Shown: one piece after another, positions 29,801 to 44,904 of the stretch | Position numbering within the stretch: the stretch's first letter is position 1 | Layout of the letters: each line of letters starts with the position of its first letter | Assembly: GCA_026182355.1 (NCBI GenBank) | Contig: JAPFBL010000241.1 | Span: forward strand, 483,433-547,432 | Length of the DNA stretch: 64,000 nt | Direction of reading: 5' to 3' | Source: Hermatobates lingyangjiaoensis | Lineage: Eukaryota > Arthropoda > Insecta > Hemiptera > Hermatobatidae | Translations under genes and position numbers: made by a program | The notes under the pieces: model-generated | What the model was told of the DNA's origin: nothing | Seen by the model: the letters and a program-made list of their open reading frames with translations, nothing else | Databases searched by the model: none

Positions 29801-32800
29801 TCTGATGATGAGTCTGGGACTGATAACAGGATTAGATTTTAATTCCATAAAAATAATTCGAATAATTCCATAAAAAAAAAATTTCCAGCAAGTGGGGGGT
29901 AAGGTAGGGGCAAATCTTATGACTGCCCCGAGTGGGGCAAGAATAATTGCCACGCCATTGGTAGCTACTGACTGCCCCGAGTGGGGCAAGAATAATTGCC
30001 ACGCCATTGGTAGCTACTGACTGCCCCGAGTGGGGCAAGAATAATTGCCACACCATTAGTAGCTACTGACTGCCCCGAGTGGGGCAAGAATAATTGCCAC
30101 GCCATTAGTAGCTACTGACTGCCCCGAGTGGGGCAAGAATAATTGCCACGCCATTAGTAGCTACTGATTAAGATGAATATATTGCTGATTATTAAAAACA
30201 TTGACGAAACATTGGAAATATGTAATTTACAAATCCCTTAATAAATATTGTTAAAATAATTTTAAAACTACATTTTGTTGATATTCCAATTAAACAATTA
30301 AAAGGTTTAAACCTACTTCTTTAGAGGAAGTTTCTATTATGGAATCAGAACAAGCTCTGTCATTTTGAAAGTTCAAACCCTGAAACAAAAAAAAAAACTA
30401 ATAAAATCTTCCATGAATACAACTCAATTCTTTTTATATTTTATAATAACATTAAATAAAGAAAGACTTTCAAATGTGGTATTGTTTATTTATAATGTTT
30501 TGTTACATCGTATAATAACGGTTTTTTTTTCATTAAACTTCATTCAATTGACCTGAAATGGAAAAAAATGAATTAATAAATTTATTTCTATAAAAAGCAC
30601 TAACGATTTATATTTATTTGCTAATTATATTTGTTGATAATTAAAAACAAAATGACGATTTCTATTTCCTGATTTGCAATTTTAATACGATAGTCCTAAG
30701 ATGTGATCCATTCATAACATTTTTCGTGTTGTTTGAACTGTCACCTTTGATTTGAAAATGAGTCTCATGTTTTTATTAATTAATTAAAAAATTACCCTAA
30801 AAAAAATATAAATTTCACAACTGATAATGATTTAAATAATTTTTAAACATTTTTAACGCTATATTTCTTAAAAGGTGTAAGAAAACAACCGGAGACATAG
30901 TAAATATTTTATTCGACAATACTACACAGAGAGTGAAGTATATTTCTATACTATAATCCATATGTGTCTTTAATTCTATTCAACCATCGCAAGTAATTAT
31001 TTATATGTAAATTGGCATAGTTACGTCATATATATTATAATTTTGTGTATAGTCATAGAGCCCATAAATTTCTCTTGTGAAGCATAAATGCCTAAGTAAG
31101 CTACTAGAAGGGGGGCAGGTTAGCTGAGTGGTTAACGTACTCGCCTCTGAACTGGTAGGTCCAGGGTTCGATACCTACCTGGTCCTCGATTTATTCACAC
31201 TCGAGGTGAATAAATCTGAGCATGTCGTCCCTCGGAGAGGACGATTAACCGTAGGTCCCGAGTCTATACGATGTCGGGTACTCGTTAAAGATCCCTAGTC
31301 TTAATACATTTGAGCAAAATTTACGACTCCCAATGTAGAATCACCTATCAAACAAAAAGACAGTAAATGGCTGGTGTTTTTAATCCGCTATGGCAGCGTT
31401 TCTCTAACTATTTTCCCACCTATGAATAACGAATGCCTTGGGTCGCATCACTGATTTTAATATAGAAAGTTTATTCCTGAAATTTAAAAATAGAAAATTA
31501 AAAGGAATAGTTTTTTTTTTGGAAGGAGAGAGATATGTAACAAATGATTTAAATCTCCAAGGAAAGGAAAAGAGAAAGTTGCTCCTTAAAGATTAAAAAA
31601 AATTAGCTTCCAGTTCAAAATATCAAGTGGCGGCGACTTGACTCAGACTTGAAAACCATTGGTAATTCAAAAATAAATTACAATGATGCATATTTTAAAA
31701 ATATACATTTAACCTTAGGTTATATTGAGGTGCACAAATGCCCGTTTGAGAAGCTCTGCGTTAAAAGATCGTTTTAAACAAAACAAGTCACTGGAAAGTC
31801 TTGATGTGACGGAAAGATTCAATCGCTGAATGAAAACTCTTCAGATAGGAAAACGTTATAAGTTCAGGATGAGTCTATCAAGGACACTGGATAGGCTTTA
31901 GTGATTAGATACATGCATATTGTTAATACCACTGAAGTTAGTATGATTTATATTAGAAATAGGTAAAACCGTCATACCTCGTAAGATGATCCTGGAGTTG
32001 GAGCGCTTTCGGACGTTGTCCATCTTTGATCGCAACAAACCTACTGAACTACTACAAACCTAACAGCTCAATAGGTTTGTTGCGATCGAATTGGACAACG
32101 TCCGAAAGCGCTCCAACTCCAGCATCATCTTTCCAGGTATGACGGTTTTAACTATTTCTAATATAAATTTAGTGATTAGATTGGATTGGCTTTAGACTAT
32201 TTAACCTTGAAGTTGGGTTAAAGTTAAGGGACTAAGTTACAATTGGAGAGCAAGGTGGTGCACTTTGTGGACTAGAGCAAGGCAGAGCATTTGGGTCGAG
32301 AAGGCTAATCCCTTTGACGTGGGTTGACAGCTTGAGGGGTTGGTCAGCTTTGTCGGGAGAGCTGCAAACGGTACAAAAGCAGGCTACAGGGAGTTTACGA
32401 CTGCAATAATAGCAACAGCACGATGTTTACCCTTCCACGATTCAACCCAGACTGAAGGAGTGTGGAAAATTTCACGTTATGCCCCATTACAAGCTAAAAA
32501 CCAGTTGCTCTTACATCTTATACACTTTAGCTATTGTAGATATTATCCAACTATATGTACAGATAAATATTTACACCTGTCAATTACGTATTACTGACGT
32601 ATAATCCTCTCACTGGCACTTGAGATGTATCCGTAGGAAGGGAGTAACTTCTGTTGACAATGATGACTGATTCAGGTCTGTCTGAAAGAGATGTTACACT
32701 CCTTCTCGCCTTCCGCCGCCACTCGGTGTCTTCATTCAGCTCGTGAAGAAGTGCTTGTAAACCACACTGAAAAAAGTCAACAACCAAATGTAGTAAAACA

Positions 32801-33520
32801 AGTCCAGTCGAGTAAAAAAAACACAACAAGATTAAACAAAATCAAAATACAACATCTGTATTTGGTCGCCAACTATGGCTTCGCAAATGCGGTTGGTGTT
32901 CCTATCTCGTCTCTCTTGATAACGGTTAAACCGAAAATTAGAGATTGCGTCTTTTTTTCTATTTAGTGTGTAACTATAGTTTACTTTAAAACATTTTGTT
33001 TGTGTTTATATATTATCTAGATGATAATATATATATCAATGACCAAAACACAAGATTTCACATAAACACGTTAAATCTTGTTTATATTATATATATAAGC
33101 TTGTAATATTAGATCAGTTTAGTGTAGTAGTTAATTAAATATAGATATTCCCGGTGAAGTGTTTTTTAGTGTTCCAGCCTTCTGAATGTCTTGTACTAGC
33201 TTGCTTTGGCAATTACCACCAGCACAAAAGAAGATCGTGAGAAAAATAGAAGCTATAAGTAGAAAAATCGTGAATGCAGAATCTGCTGTCAAATTCAATA
33301 CCATATATACATATATATATAAAGATTTCACATAAACACGTGAAATAACAATCAATGATCAAACCACAATAAGAAAATGGGAAAGCAAGACTAAGATCTT
33401 TCAACCGTAACAAACGGTCTTTGTTTTTGTACCATAACATAACATTTATACCATAACTGACCGTAACAAACGGTCAGTTGGGTTTTTGACCATATATATA
33501 TATAATTTTATATATATATA

Positions 33521-33560
<40 letters not shown>

Positions 33561-36064
33561 TCAATGATCAAACCACAATAAGAAAATGGGAAAACAAGAC
33601 TAAGATCTTTCAATCGTAACAAGCGGTCTTCGTCAGAGTCAAAAACCCAACTGACGGCTGGGTTTTTGACTCTGACGAAGACCGCTTGTTACGGTTGAAA
33701 GATCTTAGTCTTGTTTTCCCATTTTCTTATTGTGGTTTGATCATTGATTATTATTTCACGTGTTTATGTGAAATCTTTATATATATAATATATATAGCTG
33801 GTAATAGAATAATACAATTATTGAAGTTCATAGTATCTAATTGCATATATTGCTATTCATTTTTATAATTTTTTCTACACTCATAACATATATTTAGAAA
33901 CAGAAGAGTGAAAGTTAAATATTTGAAATATAACTGATAAATAGAAATGTTACAGTTAAAATAGTTTGAATGACCAAAAAAAAAAAAAGCTGTACAAACC
34001 ATTCATTATTATCATTAGAGTCACCATTGACATTGTTAACATTGACATGTTGACATTGTTAACATGAGGATGTTAACATGTTAACTTCCTCAAAGCTGAT
34101 AATTGTATCAGATAATTGCTAAGTTATGAACTGATATTTAAAATTTGCGATTTTTCTCTTTAGTATTTTTATTCTTTTATAATGGGAAAAATTTTTTTCA
34201 TTACTGACTTGCAGAAATTACAAATGGGGGGGGGGGGATTTTTTGGATATGAAACACACATTACAGTAGAAATTACGTTTTTAATGATAAAAATACTAAA
34301 ATATTCTTGCAGACCCCCAGAAATATTATATGAACCCCTAAGGTCCATGTGGAGTCCAGTTTGAGAACTTCAAATCTAAACCAAACCTGACTACACCCGT
34401 CTGATATTATTTAGAAAATGTAACCTGTTTTTGACATTTACCTTAAGATTGGTTTCTTCATCGCAATGAAGTCTTTCTATATACCTCTTGATATAGTCGA
34501 CTTTGTTGCACAAGATAAGCATGTCTCGTTCACGATCTTTCAGATTTGCAGCTGTTTCAGATAGTCTTTCTTCTAAAACATGATTTTTAGTTCCATTTAA
34601 TTCACTTTGTAGTTTTGATATTTCCACCTGCCTTTCATCTAATTCCGCTTTTAGTCTTTCCAGTTGAGTTTTCATTTGAACTTGCGAATTTTCATTCAAT
34701 CCCAGCATCTCGACGAATGACTCCTAAAAATATTACCAATTAAGATTACCAAATAAAAGAACATAATTTATTGCTGTCATTTTGTTGAGTTATTTAGTCA
34801 TTCTTTTAAATTTTTATTTTAAATTCATAATTTACAGTAATATTTTAATAAAATGTCTTATTTTTACAAACATGCAGTTTTAAGCGTACAAATTCACGTA
34901 TAAATATATTTAAACATATATTAAAACAAATTATATATTTTTAAATGTTTTTATTATTAATAACAGTTGATATTTCTGGAATATTTTTTAATCTTTATTA
35001 CCTCATAAATAATTAAAGAGTCCTCGCAGCAATAAAGTAGATCGAGATCTCCTTAATTCAGAGGTTCCCAAAGTACACAAATTTTAAAAACACCTTAATT
35101 ACGAGTAATTAACAAGAACCTGTTCTAAATTAATCAATATCAGCGCAGTCCTCATGGACCCTCAGAGGTTTTCAACGTGGTCCACATGAACTATCAGAGG
35201 TTTTTAACGTAGTCCACATGAACCCTCAGAGGTTTCTAACGTAGTCCACATGAACCCTCAGAGGTTTTTAACGTAGTCCACATGAACCCTCAGAGGTTTT
35301 TAACGTAGTCCACATGAACCACCAGAGGTTTTTAACGTAGTCCACATGAACCATCAGAGGTTTTTAACGTAGTCCACATAAACCCTCAGAGGTTTTCAAC
35401 GTGAGCCATGTAAGCCCCGGGGTCTATAAAAACTTAATGGGGAGACGCATATAAAACAGGTAATTCGAGACCCATGGGTATGTAGTAATGGGTGCGTGCA
35501 CATTTTTAATTAGTAATATATCTTTATTAATATATCAAAACTTAATGTAATCATGACGATAAATATATCAATAACGTAACTCGCAGACCGTTAAAGTATA
35601 CAAACGTCAACGTTAAAGCATCAATGTGTAAACATTGTTGTGGTGAATATTTGTCATGTATATATTACGCTTTACAAGGTTATATAATTCTTATTATATG
35701 ATATCAAATTTGATTTTTTTTAAAAATTACTTGCATAAAAATTAAAAACATATACATGTACAATTTTTTTCCAGTTAAATAAAAATATATATGGAATTCA
35801 TGATATAAACATAATAAAATTGCTTCATTACAACTTTTTTAAATCAAAACAAGAAAAATTGTGTTTCGAAATTTACATGTGCTTTATAACGTATCCACAG
35901 ATGATACAAAAAATCTTAAAATATCAAAGTTTCGCTTCAATTGATGTTAATTGATGTCTCACTGTTAATATGAAAAAATACGACACTAGTTTTCACAGCT
36001 GTAGCCGCTGAATCTTTGTTGTTTGAGATGCAATTTTAATGACTTTAATAAACAGTTAATAAAC

Positions 36065-36116
<52 letters not shown>

Positions 36117-39100
36117 CTCAAAAACGAAGAAAAGCAACACACAGAGAAAGAGACACGCTTACAAACTCAAATGGTCAGTTGCCGGTACGGTTTCCTGCCG
36201 CTGTGTTTCCGGCGTGCTTGGTCGCCAGACCAAGATAAAATATATATATATATATATACATATATATAAAATAGATAAAATATAACTATTTTCTCCTGAA
36301 AACGGATCATCCGAAATTTGAATTTGTAAGTGTGTCTCTTTCTCTGTGTGTTGCTTTTCTTCGTTTTTGAGCCAATTTGCGTCCAGTTTGGATAGTTTTT
36401 TTCGAATTTTGAGTGAAATATATATGCGCACTGGTACAGAGACGGTTGGGTCTCCAACCGCCTCTGTACCAGTGTGCTTGGTTTCCCTTCTTTATCTCTC
36501 CTGAAGATGGTTCAACCGAAAATTAGAGACTGTAAGTTTGTATGTTTAATATCTCTATGTTTCTTTATGTACATTGAACTGTATTTGTCCATTTCGGATC
36601 GTATTTTCATCGAAAAAGTGTATATATATATATATTTAGAAATGAGAAAAAAGACTACTATCTTTCAACCGTAACAAGTGGTTTTCAACTTGAACATTGA
36701 TTGTTATTTCACGTGTTTATTGTGAAATCTTGTAATGTATTTATATATATCAAACGATTACAATAAAAGAACACATAGAAATAACACACACTCAATTCAA
36801 TATTTTGGCCTGGTCGTCATCTTCTTCTCCTTCTCTTGATGACGATGAGGTCGAAATATTGAAGGGAGTTGTGTGTTGGTTTTACGTGTTCTTTGCTTGC
36901 AATAGTTTGATATGTTATCCGTTAGGACAACTGTTATTATATATATATAATATATATATATATATATCCAAGTAGACATATAAATTAAAAAATTAAATTT
37001 ATTTTAAACTTAGAAACACAGTAAAAAGGACAAACTCTTACGTTTCTTCATAATTTCGATTTTCGTCATCTTCATGAGAATAATAGGAACTACAAGTGGT
37101 AAAGAAGTGAGAAGTACGTACAAGGAACGATGCGAGGTGTATTTATAGATATACCAAAAAATAGATATTATAGATATACAAATTTTGGTATGTATATACA
37201 AAAAAAAAACCAAAAAAACAAAAAAAAACAAACAAAAACAAACATTGATGGAGTTTTATTGTTTGGAAATAACCAATACTTACACCATACGCTACTCCTG
37301 ATATATATCTTAAAATTATACTTTTAAAATATTTAATTTACAAAATTAAATAAGTTTAAATTATTTAAATTAAATAAATTCAATTATTTAAATTAAATTA
37401 ATTTAATTTATTTAAATACAATAAATTTAATTTAATATTAAATTAACTATCATCTGTAATTCTTTATATATCTAATTGATTTGATGAGTTTTCTAATTAG
37501 ACTAATTAGTATGATATATATCTTGGTTGTTTCTGTTTACTACTTTTTTGTACGATTAATATGTATTTACATATTTATATATCTTACCTTTTTTTTTATT
37601 TTCTTCTAATATTGTTTTTTTTTTAACTATAAGAAAAGAATGAATAAAATTTATGATAAAATTTTAATGGATTACTATTTATTGTAATTAATATCCTTAA
37701 GTAAATTTGCGCGTAATATTAATTTTCCTAAATATGCATATCCATTAGTATATTTATTCTTAAGTGTTAAGTTTTTAAGTGTGTTTCTTTACTTTGTGTG
37801 CTACCTATCTTCAATTTTGAACTGTTATTGTGTCCAGTTTGGATCGTCTTTCCGTTTATCAAGTGAATATATATACGTGTATATGTATTGATAAAAGTAT
37901 CGACCGTGGAATAGAAACAAAACTAAAGTTTATCGGGACTCGGTCAGTTCTTCAGGGAACTTCTGCGTATGAAAAAGGTTTTAAATAATGGCCGAAACGT
38001 TGGCAATGAGAGTTTAATTTGAACCTGAAGAACTGACCGAGTCCCGATAAACTTTAGTTTATATATATATATATATAATCTGGTTAAGTTTGAAATACGT
38101 CATTCTATAGAATGCAAAATGAGAAACCGGCCAAGTATAAAATACATCTCCGATTCGTTTCGAATATCACGTGGCAACATGGTACGTGAATTTAAACTCG
38201 CGCCTCAGGTTTAGAATTTGTCAGTTGTAGTTAGCCGGTTGTACGGCAGCCTCAAAAGACCTAATGTTACTTAAATTTATTAAAAAAAAATATATATTGG
38301 TGGATATGAAAATGGTGGATCATTAGAGATCATGGTTGTAGGTAGTATTAGAGGAGTCATGGTCTATAGACATGAAGCGATTTGATACTCGTATTTCATA
38401 ACGTCATCATTAGTGTCATAATTTACCTAAATAGTATTTGTTATTCTATAGAATGCCTAGGTATTATATACAATGTCTAGGGAAGGTCCAGAGTCGAGTA
38501 CGTTAACCACTGAGCTAACCTGACCCCTTATGAAAAATTTAGGAACTCTTGAATACTTCTTAAGCATTTTGAATGACAGATGATAAACCTAGAGCCTTGA
38601 ATAATTAAAAAGTAATAGTTTAAAATAAAGTTTAATGGTGCCATAAAAAGTAAAAATGAACATCCATTAAATGGTTTTGAGTTATGCATTCATTAATTAA
38701 ACAAACATAACTTAGGAATTAAAAGAGACCATAAACCAAAGATAGAACGATTATGATTAATCAGATTGTAAGGTCTAATGTAGTGCAATCAGTTATTATG
38801 TGGTATTTACTCATTGTAGGGTAAAAATCTAATGAAATGGTCTCCACATATAAAAATTTAATGATATAAACAACGCGTTTCGAACACATAGTGTTCTTCC
38901 TCAGGCATTAACTAAGCAAGAACACTTATGACTCTTATTCAGAGGCACTCATCCTTAGTTAATGCCTGAGGAAGAACACTACGTGTTCGAAACGCGTTGT
39001 TTATATCATTAAATTTTTATATGTGGAGATATATTTCATTAGATTTTTACCCTACAATGAGATTGCAAGGTTTTGTACAATCGTAAAAAGATTAAAATGA

Positions 39101-39945
39101 CAATCTTAAATGTTTTTGTACGGTACAAAACATACCGTTTTTGTTGTTATATCTGATATAGCTAAGCATAGTAGAGATTTTTTTATTTAAAATTATAAAT
39201 TGAGAGTTTTTTTTATATTGAATTAGAGTAAATTTCTTTAATTTTCACTAGCAGATAACAAAAATGTAAAAACTATGAGACTTTGCGTCACTATCATACT
39301 TCTTATTGTTACAAATAATCAAACAATAACTCAAAACTCCAGAATATTTTAAATTCATGATATGTCACGACATGTAGTTTATATGTTTGCTTTGTGACAT
39401 ACTCGTATTGCATGCTGTAAGTATTGCACTCATTTTAGAATATTTTCTTTTATTAATGCTATTTACATATTATTATGATTTCATATATTTTTGAAGTCTA
39501 CAGATTACGTAAATAATCATTACCATTGATTCAATATTTTATTGATAATGGATTAGCATGATGTCTAATTGCATATAAATAGATTGGGCTAGGTATGTCA
39601 ATATGTCTTCAATAAATTTCTAGCTTTGTACAGTGCTGTTTGGGTAGATTTACTAGAGTGAATTCTGTTTTTAAACCTGTGCAAATTATCTTCCTTCCCA
39701 AATGATGAGTCCTTGTAAATCATTGTCTTAACTTCTCCTGACTGAACCACTTCAAGTTTAACAGTAGATTCTTGTTTTGTTGAATTTCTGGGAATCTATG
39801 GCAAAGTTAAATCTGGCATAAGAGTTTTGTTGGCTACCAATAACAAAGCCATCAACTAACAACGGAACGTTATTAAATTTTTGTAGAAAATTTTAGTATA
39901 TTTTAGTTCTATTTCAAATGAATTGTTATTTCACGTGTGAAATTT

Positions 39946-39978
<33 letters not shown>

Positions 39979-41212
39979 CTATATTGACACAAAGAACACT
40001 CAGCAATGAAACACAAACTCACTACTATATTTCGATGTCCTCGTCATCAGGAAGATAGAAGCGAGTAGCGCTGCAGGCAGACAATGACTATATATATATA
40101 TATATAACAGATTCAATAATATATCGACCATTTGATAGAATAGGTGTGTTATCTAATCGGGATTCAGTCAAATTTCTAGGTTCATCGTGGGTATCTAACC
40201 CCAGAGGCGAGTACGTTAACCACTGAGCTAGCCTAAGCCTTCATGAAGAATTTAAGAACTATCAATACTTCTTAAGCATTTTGGATGACAGATGATAAGC
40301 CTAGAGCCTTAAATAATTGACAAGTGATAGCTTAATATGAACTTTAATGGTGCCATAAACCTTTTTGATAGGGAGAAGTAACAATTTTTTAAGTAAGAAA
40401 ATGAAATTTACATTATTTAAAGGAAGAACAATCTTAACCGGACAAAACCTTTAACTAGACTGTCCTAGAGTATAGTCGAAGGTTTTGTCCGGTTAAGATT
40501 GTTGTTCCTTTAAATAATATAAATTACATTTTCTTAGTTAAAAAATTCTTACTTCTACCTATGAAAAAGGTTTTAAAATAAAACCGAAACGTCGGTAATG
40601 AGAGTTTGATTTTTGAACCTAGAAAATTTGACCGAATCCCGATTAGATAACACACACACACACTCACACTAAATTTTAAACCGTTTATGCACTTTATTAA
40701 GAAAATAGACTTAGACGTATTTTAAACCATTATAAGTGTTATTATATTTATGATATGTTTTGTTATTATGCTGTGGTATATTACGCTATGATAGGTTATG
40801 CTATATTAATTATTAGATTTAAGTCAATGTGTAAATATTTAAGTTAATAATTAAGTTAAGTAATTGAATAATCTAAAAAATTGTTATAGTTAATATAGTA
40901 GAATATTATAACATGTTATACTCAGCGTGACACATGTTTGTAAACTATTCAATAAACTCCCAACCAGCAGGGGTACTGCTGGGTGGAAAAGGAAAAAAAA
41001 AACACACATATATATATATATATATATATAAAGATTTCACAAAAACACGTGAAACAACAATCAATGATTAAACCACAATAAGAAAATGGGAAAACAAGAC
41101 TAACAACTTCGTTAGTTGGGTTTTTGACTCTGACGAAGACCGCTTGTTACGGTTGAAAGATATTAATCTTGTTTTCCCATTTTCTTATTGTGGTTTGATC
41201 ATTGATATATAT

Positions 41213-41247
<35 letters not shown>

Positions 41248-43329
41248 ATTATATATATATAAATAGGGAGCAGACCTTCTTTTATACATATTGTGTTGAA
41301 CTGAATTGCCTTAATTAAACATACCTTTTTTTTGAGCAGTTTTTCATATTTCCTTGCTAATTTTAAATCGTCTTGATTTACCAGCTAAATCAAGCTATTT
41401 ATGAAATATGAAAAACTGCTCAAAAAAAAGGTATGTTTAATTAAGGCAATTCAGTTCAATACAATATATATATATATAATTATAGGTTGGTTTTGAATAT
41501 TTCTTATGGTTTTAATATTGATTATTAATTCTTTTTCAAATTAACTGCTTATTTCTTAAACTAAACAGGCCTTGACAATAAGTTGTTATGCTTCTAAAAT
41601 GTATATAAGCCTGCTTTTTGTTTTTTTTACTCGTGATATTATAATTAAGCTTGGACGCACGGGATATGTTTTCAGGCACATCATTTCCGCTTATAAACCT
41701 TGAAGATCAAATTAGTTTCCTTCAACTATAGCTGGCTCAAAGCGTGTCAGATTAAAATCTACTTAGGTGATTTTTATAAGCTGGTAAAAATTATTTGTTT
41801 GTAATTACTTGTTAGAATTTAGGAAAAGTATTTCAAGTCAGAGATGAAACTTTGTTGAATTTATGAATAAAAAGAGAGTTCTTTCTAGAAATAATTATTT
41901 TTAAGAATAAGGAATATCCTCTTTTAAATATTATAGTAACATACCTAATATATCGTACATTTATCTTTATTGAAAAAAACGATAATGGAACATAGTGGCT
42001 TTAGTGAACTGAAGCTCCTTAATGAGTCTATCCTTAAACTGTCTGCATGTCCTCTTGTTGCGGTTGAAAGATCGTAGTCTTTTTTTCACATTTCTTATTT
42101 GATATATATATATATATAGTTAACACATGAAAGAGAAAAAACAAATAAAGACACACCCAAAAGACTCACAACGATATTTCGACAGTCGTCGTCATCGGGT
42201 AGAAGTAGTCCCTTTGAGTAGCTGAAGCTAACTTATTTAAATACTATTTATTTAAATATATATAATATATATATAATATATATATATATAAATATATATT
42301 AATATATTATTATTATATTATTATTCTTTTCTTTATTTTCTAACTAACTATACCTTCCCTATTAATTCTTACTCTCTTTCAACTCTTTATTTAATATATT
42401 TTTCTAGTTTACTATTATCTTAATTATTATTATTATTATTATTTATTTTCTTAATCTATTTATTCTCTATTAGTCCAGTTATACCGTTGACCTTTCAACT
42501 CTTTTATTCTAACCGCTTGTTTCTTGTTCATTATTGACCTTTGACCTTCTCTTTATATTAACCTGTACTATCCTTTTAATCTATTTATAGCAATGACTAA
42601 GCATGAGTCATCGATTTTAATTTAACATCTCACTTGGCCAACTCCTTTTCCAGTTGAACCCTGTTAGCAGGAGGTTAGTTCGTAGGATCGAATCTCTCAG
42701 TATTAAGATCGTGAATGCCGAGACTGCGGTTTATATATAAGAGATTCAATAATATATCGACTGTTTGATAGAATAGGTGTATTATCTAATCGGGATTCGG
42801 TCAAATTTTCTAGATTCAAATTTGTCAAACTCTCATTGCCGACGTTTCAGTTTTATTTAAAACCTTTTTCATAGGCCTACAAACAAAGGATAATAAGAAA
42901 TCACATATCAACATCCATCATATAAACAATAAGAAATGAATTGTTACAACTTATGAATATTATAAGCAGAAGTATTTAGAGATAAATAAAACAATATAAC
43001 TTACAGAAGTAAGAATTTTTTAATCTAAGAAAATGAATTTTACATTATTTAAAGGAATAACAATCTTAACCGGACAAAACCTTCGACTAGACTAATAATA
43101 TAACATTACAAGTAACCTCAACACTGTTCACTCAAAGGAACTAAATAAATCAAATTTCACTAAAACTCAGCACAACACTCCAGAATAAATATTACTTAAA
43201 TTAGTAATATCACTTCTATGATTAATCGAACTTAGATCCTTTTTAATATATAGCATTTCAAGCGTCTTCCTTCTTTGCTCATCTTTACATACTATAGTTA
43301 CAGTTCCAAAATCGAACGTGTGACCTTCG

Positions 43330-43365
<36 letters not shown>

Positions 43366-44871
43366 CTGTTGCCATCCACGCTAACTCCCACGGCCTACCT
43401 TTCAATGATTACTACAGTGTGCAGATTCTGCGACAGATAATTACCCCCTTGATAACAATACCGTGACCCTTAGAGCTTCTGAAGAGGCACACATACTCGG
43501 GGCGCGCAGTGCACCTGGACTAAACCTTAAAAGATAATTTTTTTTTTAATTTTAATTTAATATATAGTTAGTTATCTTTTATATTTTTTTTCTGGTATTT
43601 TTTCCTCTCTCCTTCTTTTTATATTTTTTTGTAATTATTTATTTAGTTAATTTTTATTCCTTACTTCTAGTTTAATCTATACATTATATATTATATTTTA
43701 TTTTATTTTTTAAGACACTCATTCTTAACTAGTTTCCCTTTTACATCTTTTTATCTAACTTTATCTTTTATGGATTATTGCAGATTTTTTTTTCCTAGAA
43801 TTCCTTCTGAATCATTTATATTTTCCCAACTTGTATTGCTTATCTGTATTTCTGTTTATATTTTCTCTTAATTCTATTACTTCAAGACCGGCCACGGGGA
43901 GCCCGTTGCGCCTACAATGCGTGCTTTGTCTCACTTTCTCTTTTCTCCTGAAGACGGATTACCCGAAAATTTGAATCTGTAAGTGTGTTTCTTTTACTTT
44001 CTGTGCTACCTATCTTCAATTTTGAACTGATATATATATACGTTTCAGGGTGAATCACAAACACAGAACTAAGAAACAAACACACTTACTGTCTCTAATT
44101 TTCGGTTGAACCGTCATCAGGAGAGTTGAGGTAAGAAAAATTAACTAAGAATCTCAATTCTCCTGATGACGGTTCAACCGAAAATTAGAGACAGAAAGTG
44201 TGTTTGTTCCTTAGTTCTGTGTTTGTGATTCACCGTGAAACGTTTGTTGTCCCCTTTTGGATCGTTTTGCTGTTTACAATATATATATGGTATATATTTC
44301 TAAAAATGTTCTGCCAATTTCATGCTTGGTTACCTTTTTAGAGAGTTTCTCTAAATACTCAGTTGCTCGGGGAATAAAAAAAATCAACTGGCCCAAACTT
44401 TTCCTTTTATAAATATACATTCTGACACTATTTATATCTAACATTATTTACTAACTCACTAAATATTATTTTCAATAAAAGAATGATATGTTTCGGTCTC
44501 GTAGAGATTTAGTGAGTTATTAAATAGTGTTAGATACAAATAGTGTCAGAATGTGTATTTATGGAAGCAAAAGTTTGGGCCAGTTGATTTTTTTATTCCC
44601 CGGGCAACTCCAAAGCCAACCAAGCGTGAAATTGGCATAAAATTTTTAGAAACATGTTTGCAAGAAGGATTGATACCAACCTTCACTAATATATATATAA
44701 AAAACTATTTTTCTTTTTTATCTAGGTTTGGTCTAGTTTCGATAATAAAACATCTTAAAGTCGATGTTTCGTCTATATTTGTAGACATCTTCAGGGCTAC
44801 ATCAATACAGAATTTTAATTAAAAAAAATAGTTTTAAATATATGTGGTCGAGATAAGGAAAACATTCAAAA

Positions 44872-44904
<33 letters not shown>

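Noticed and set aside
33131..33355. Membrane protein ORF on the minus strand
   Set aside because: The hydrophobic run is antisense to a probable PLE ORF fragment and is not flanked by coherent splice sites.
37742..37860. Extra hammerhead copy in a PLE-type end
   Set aside because: The segment has only the downstream family end (AAGTGTGTTTCTTTACTTTG and TTTGGATCGTCTTTCC). The core is missing.
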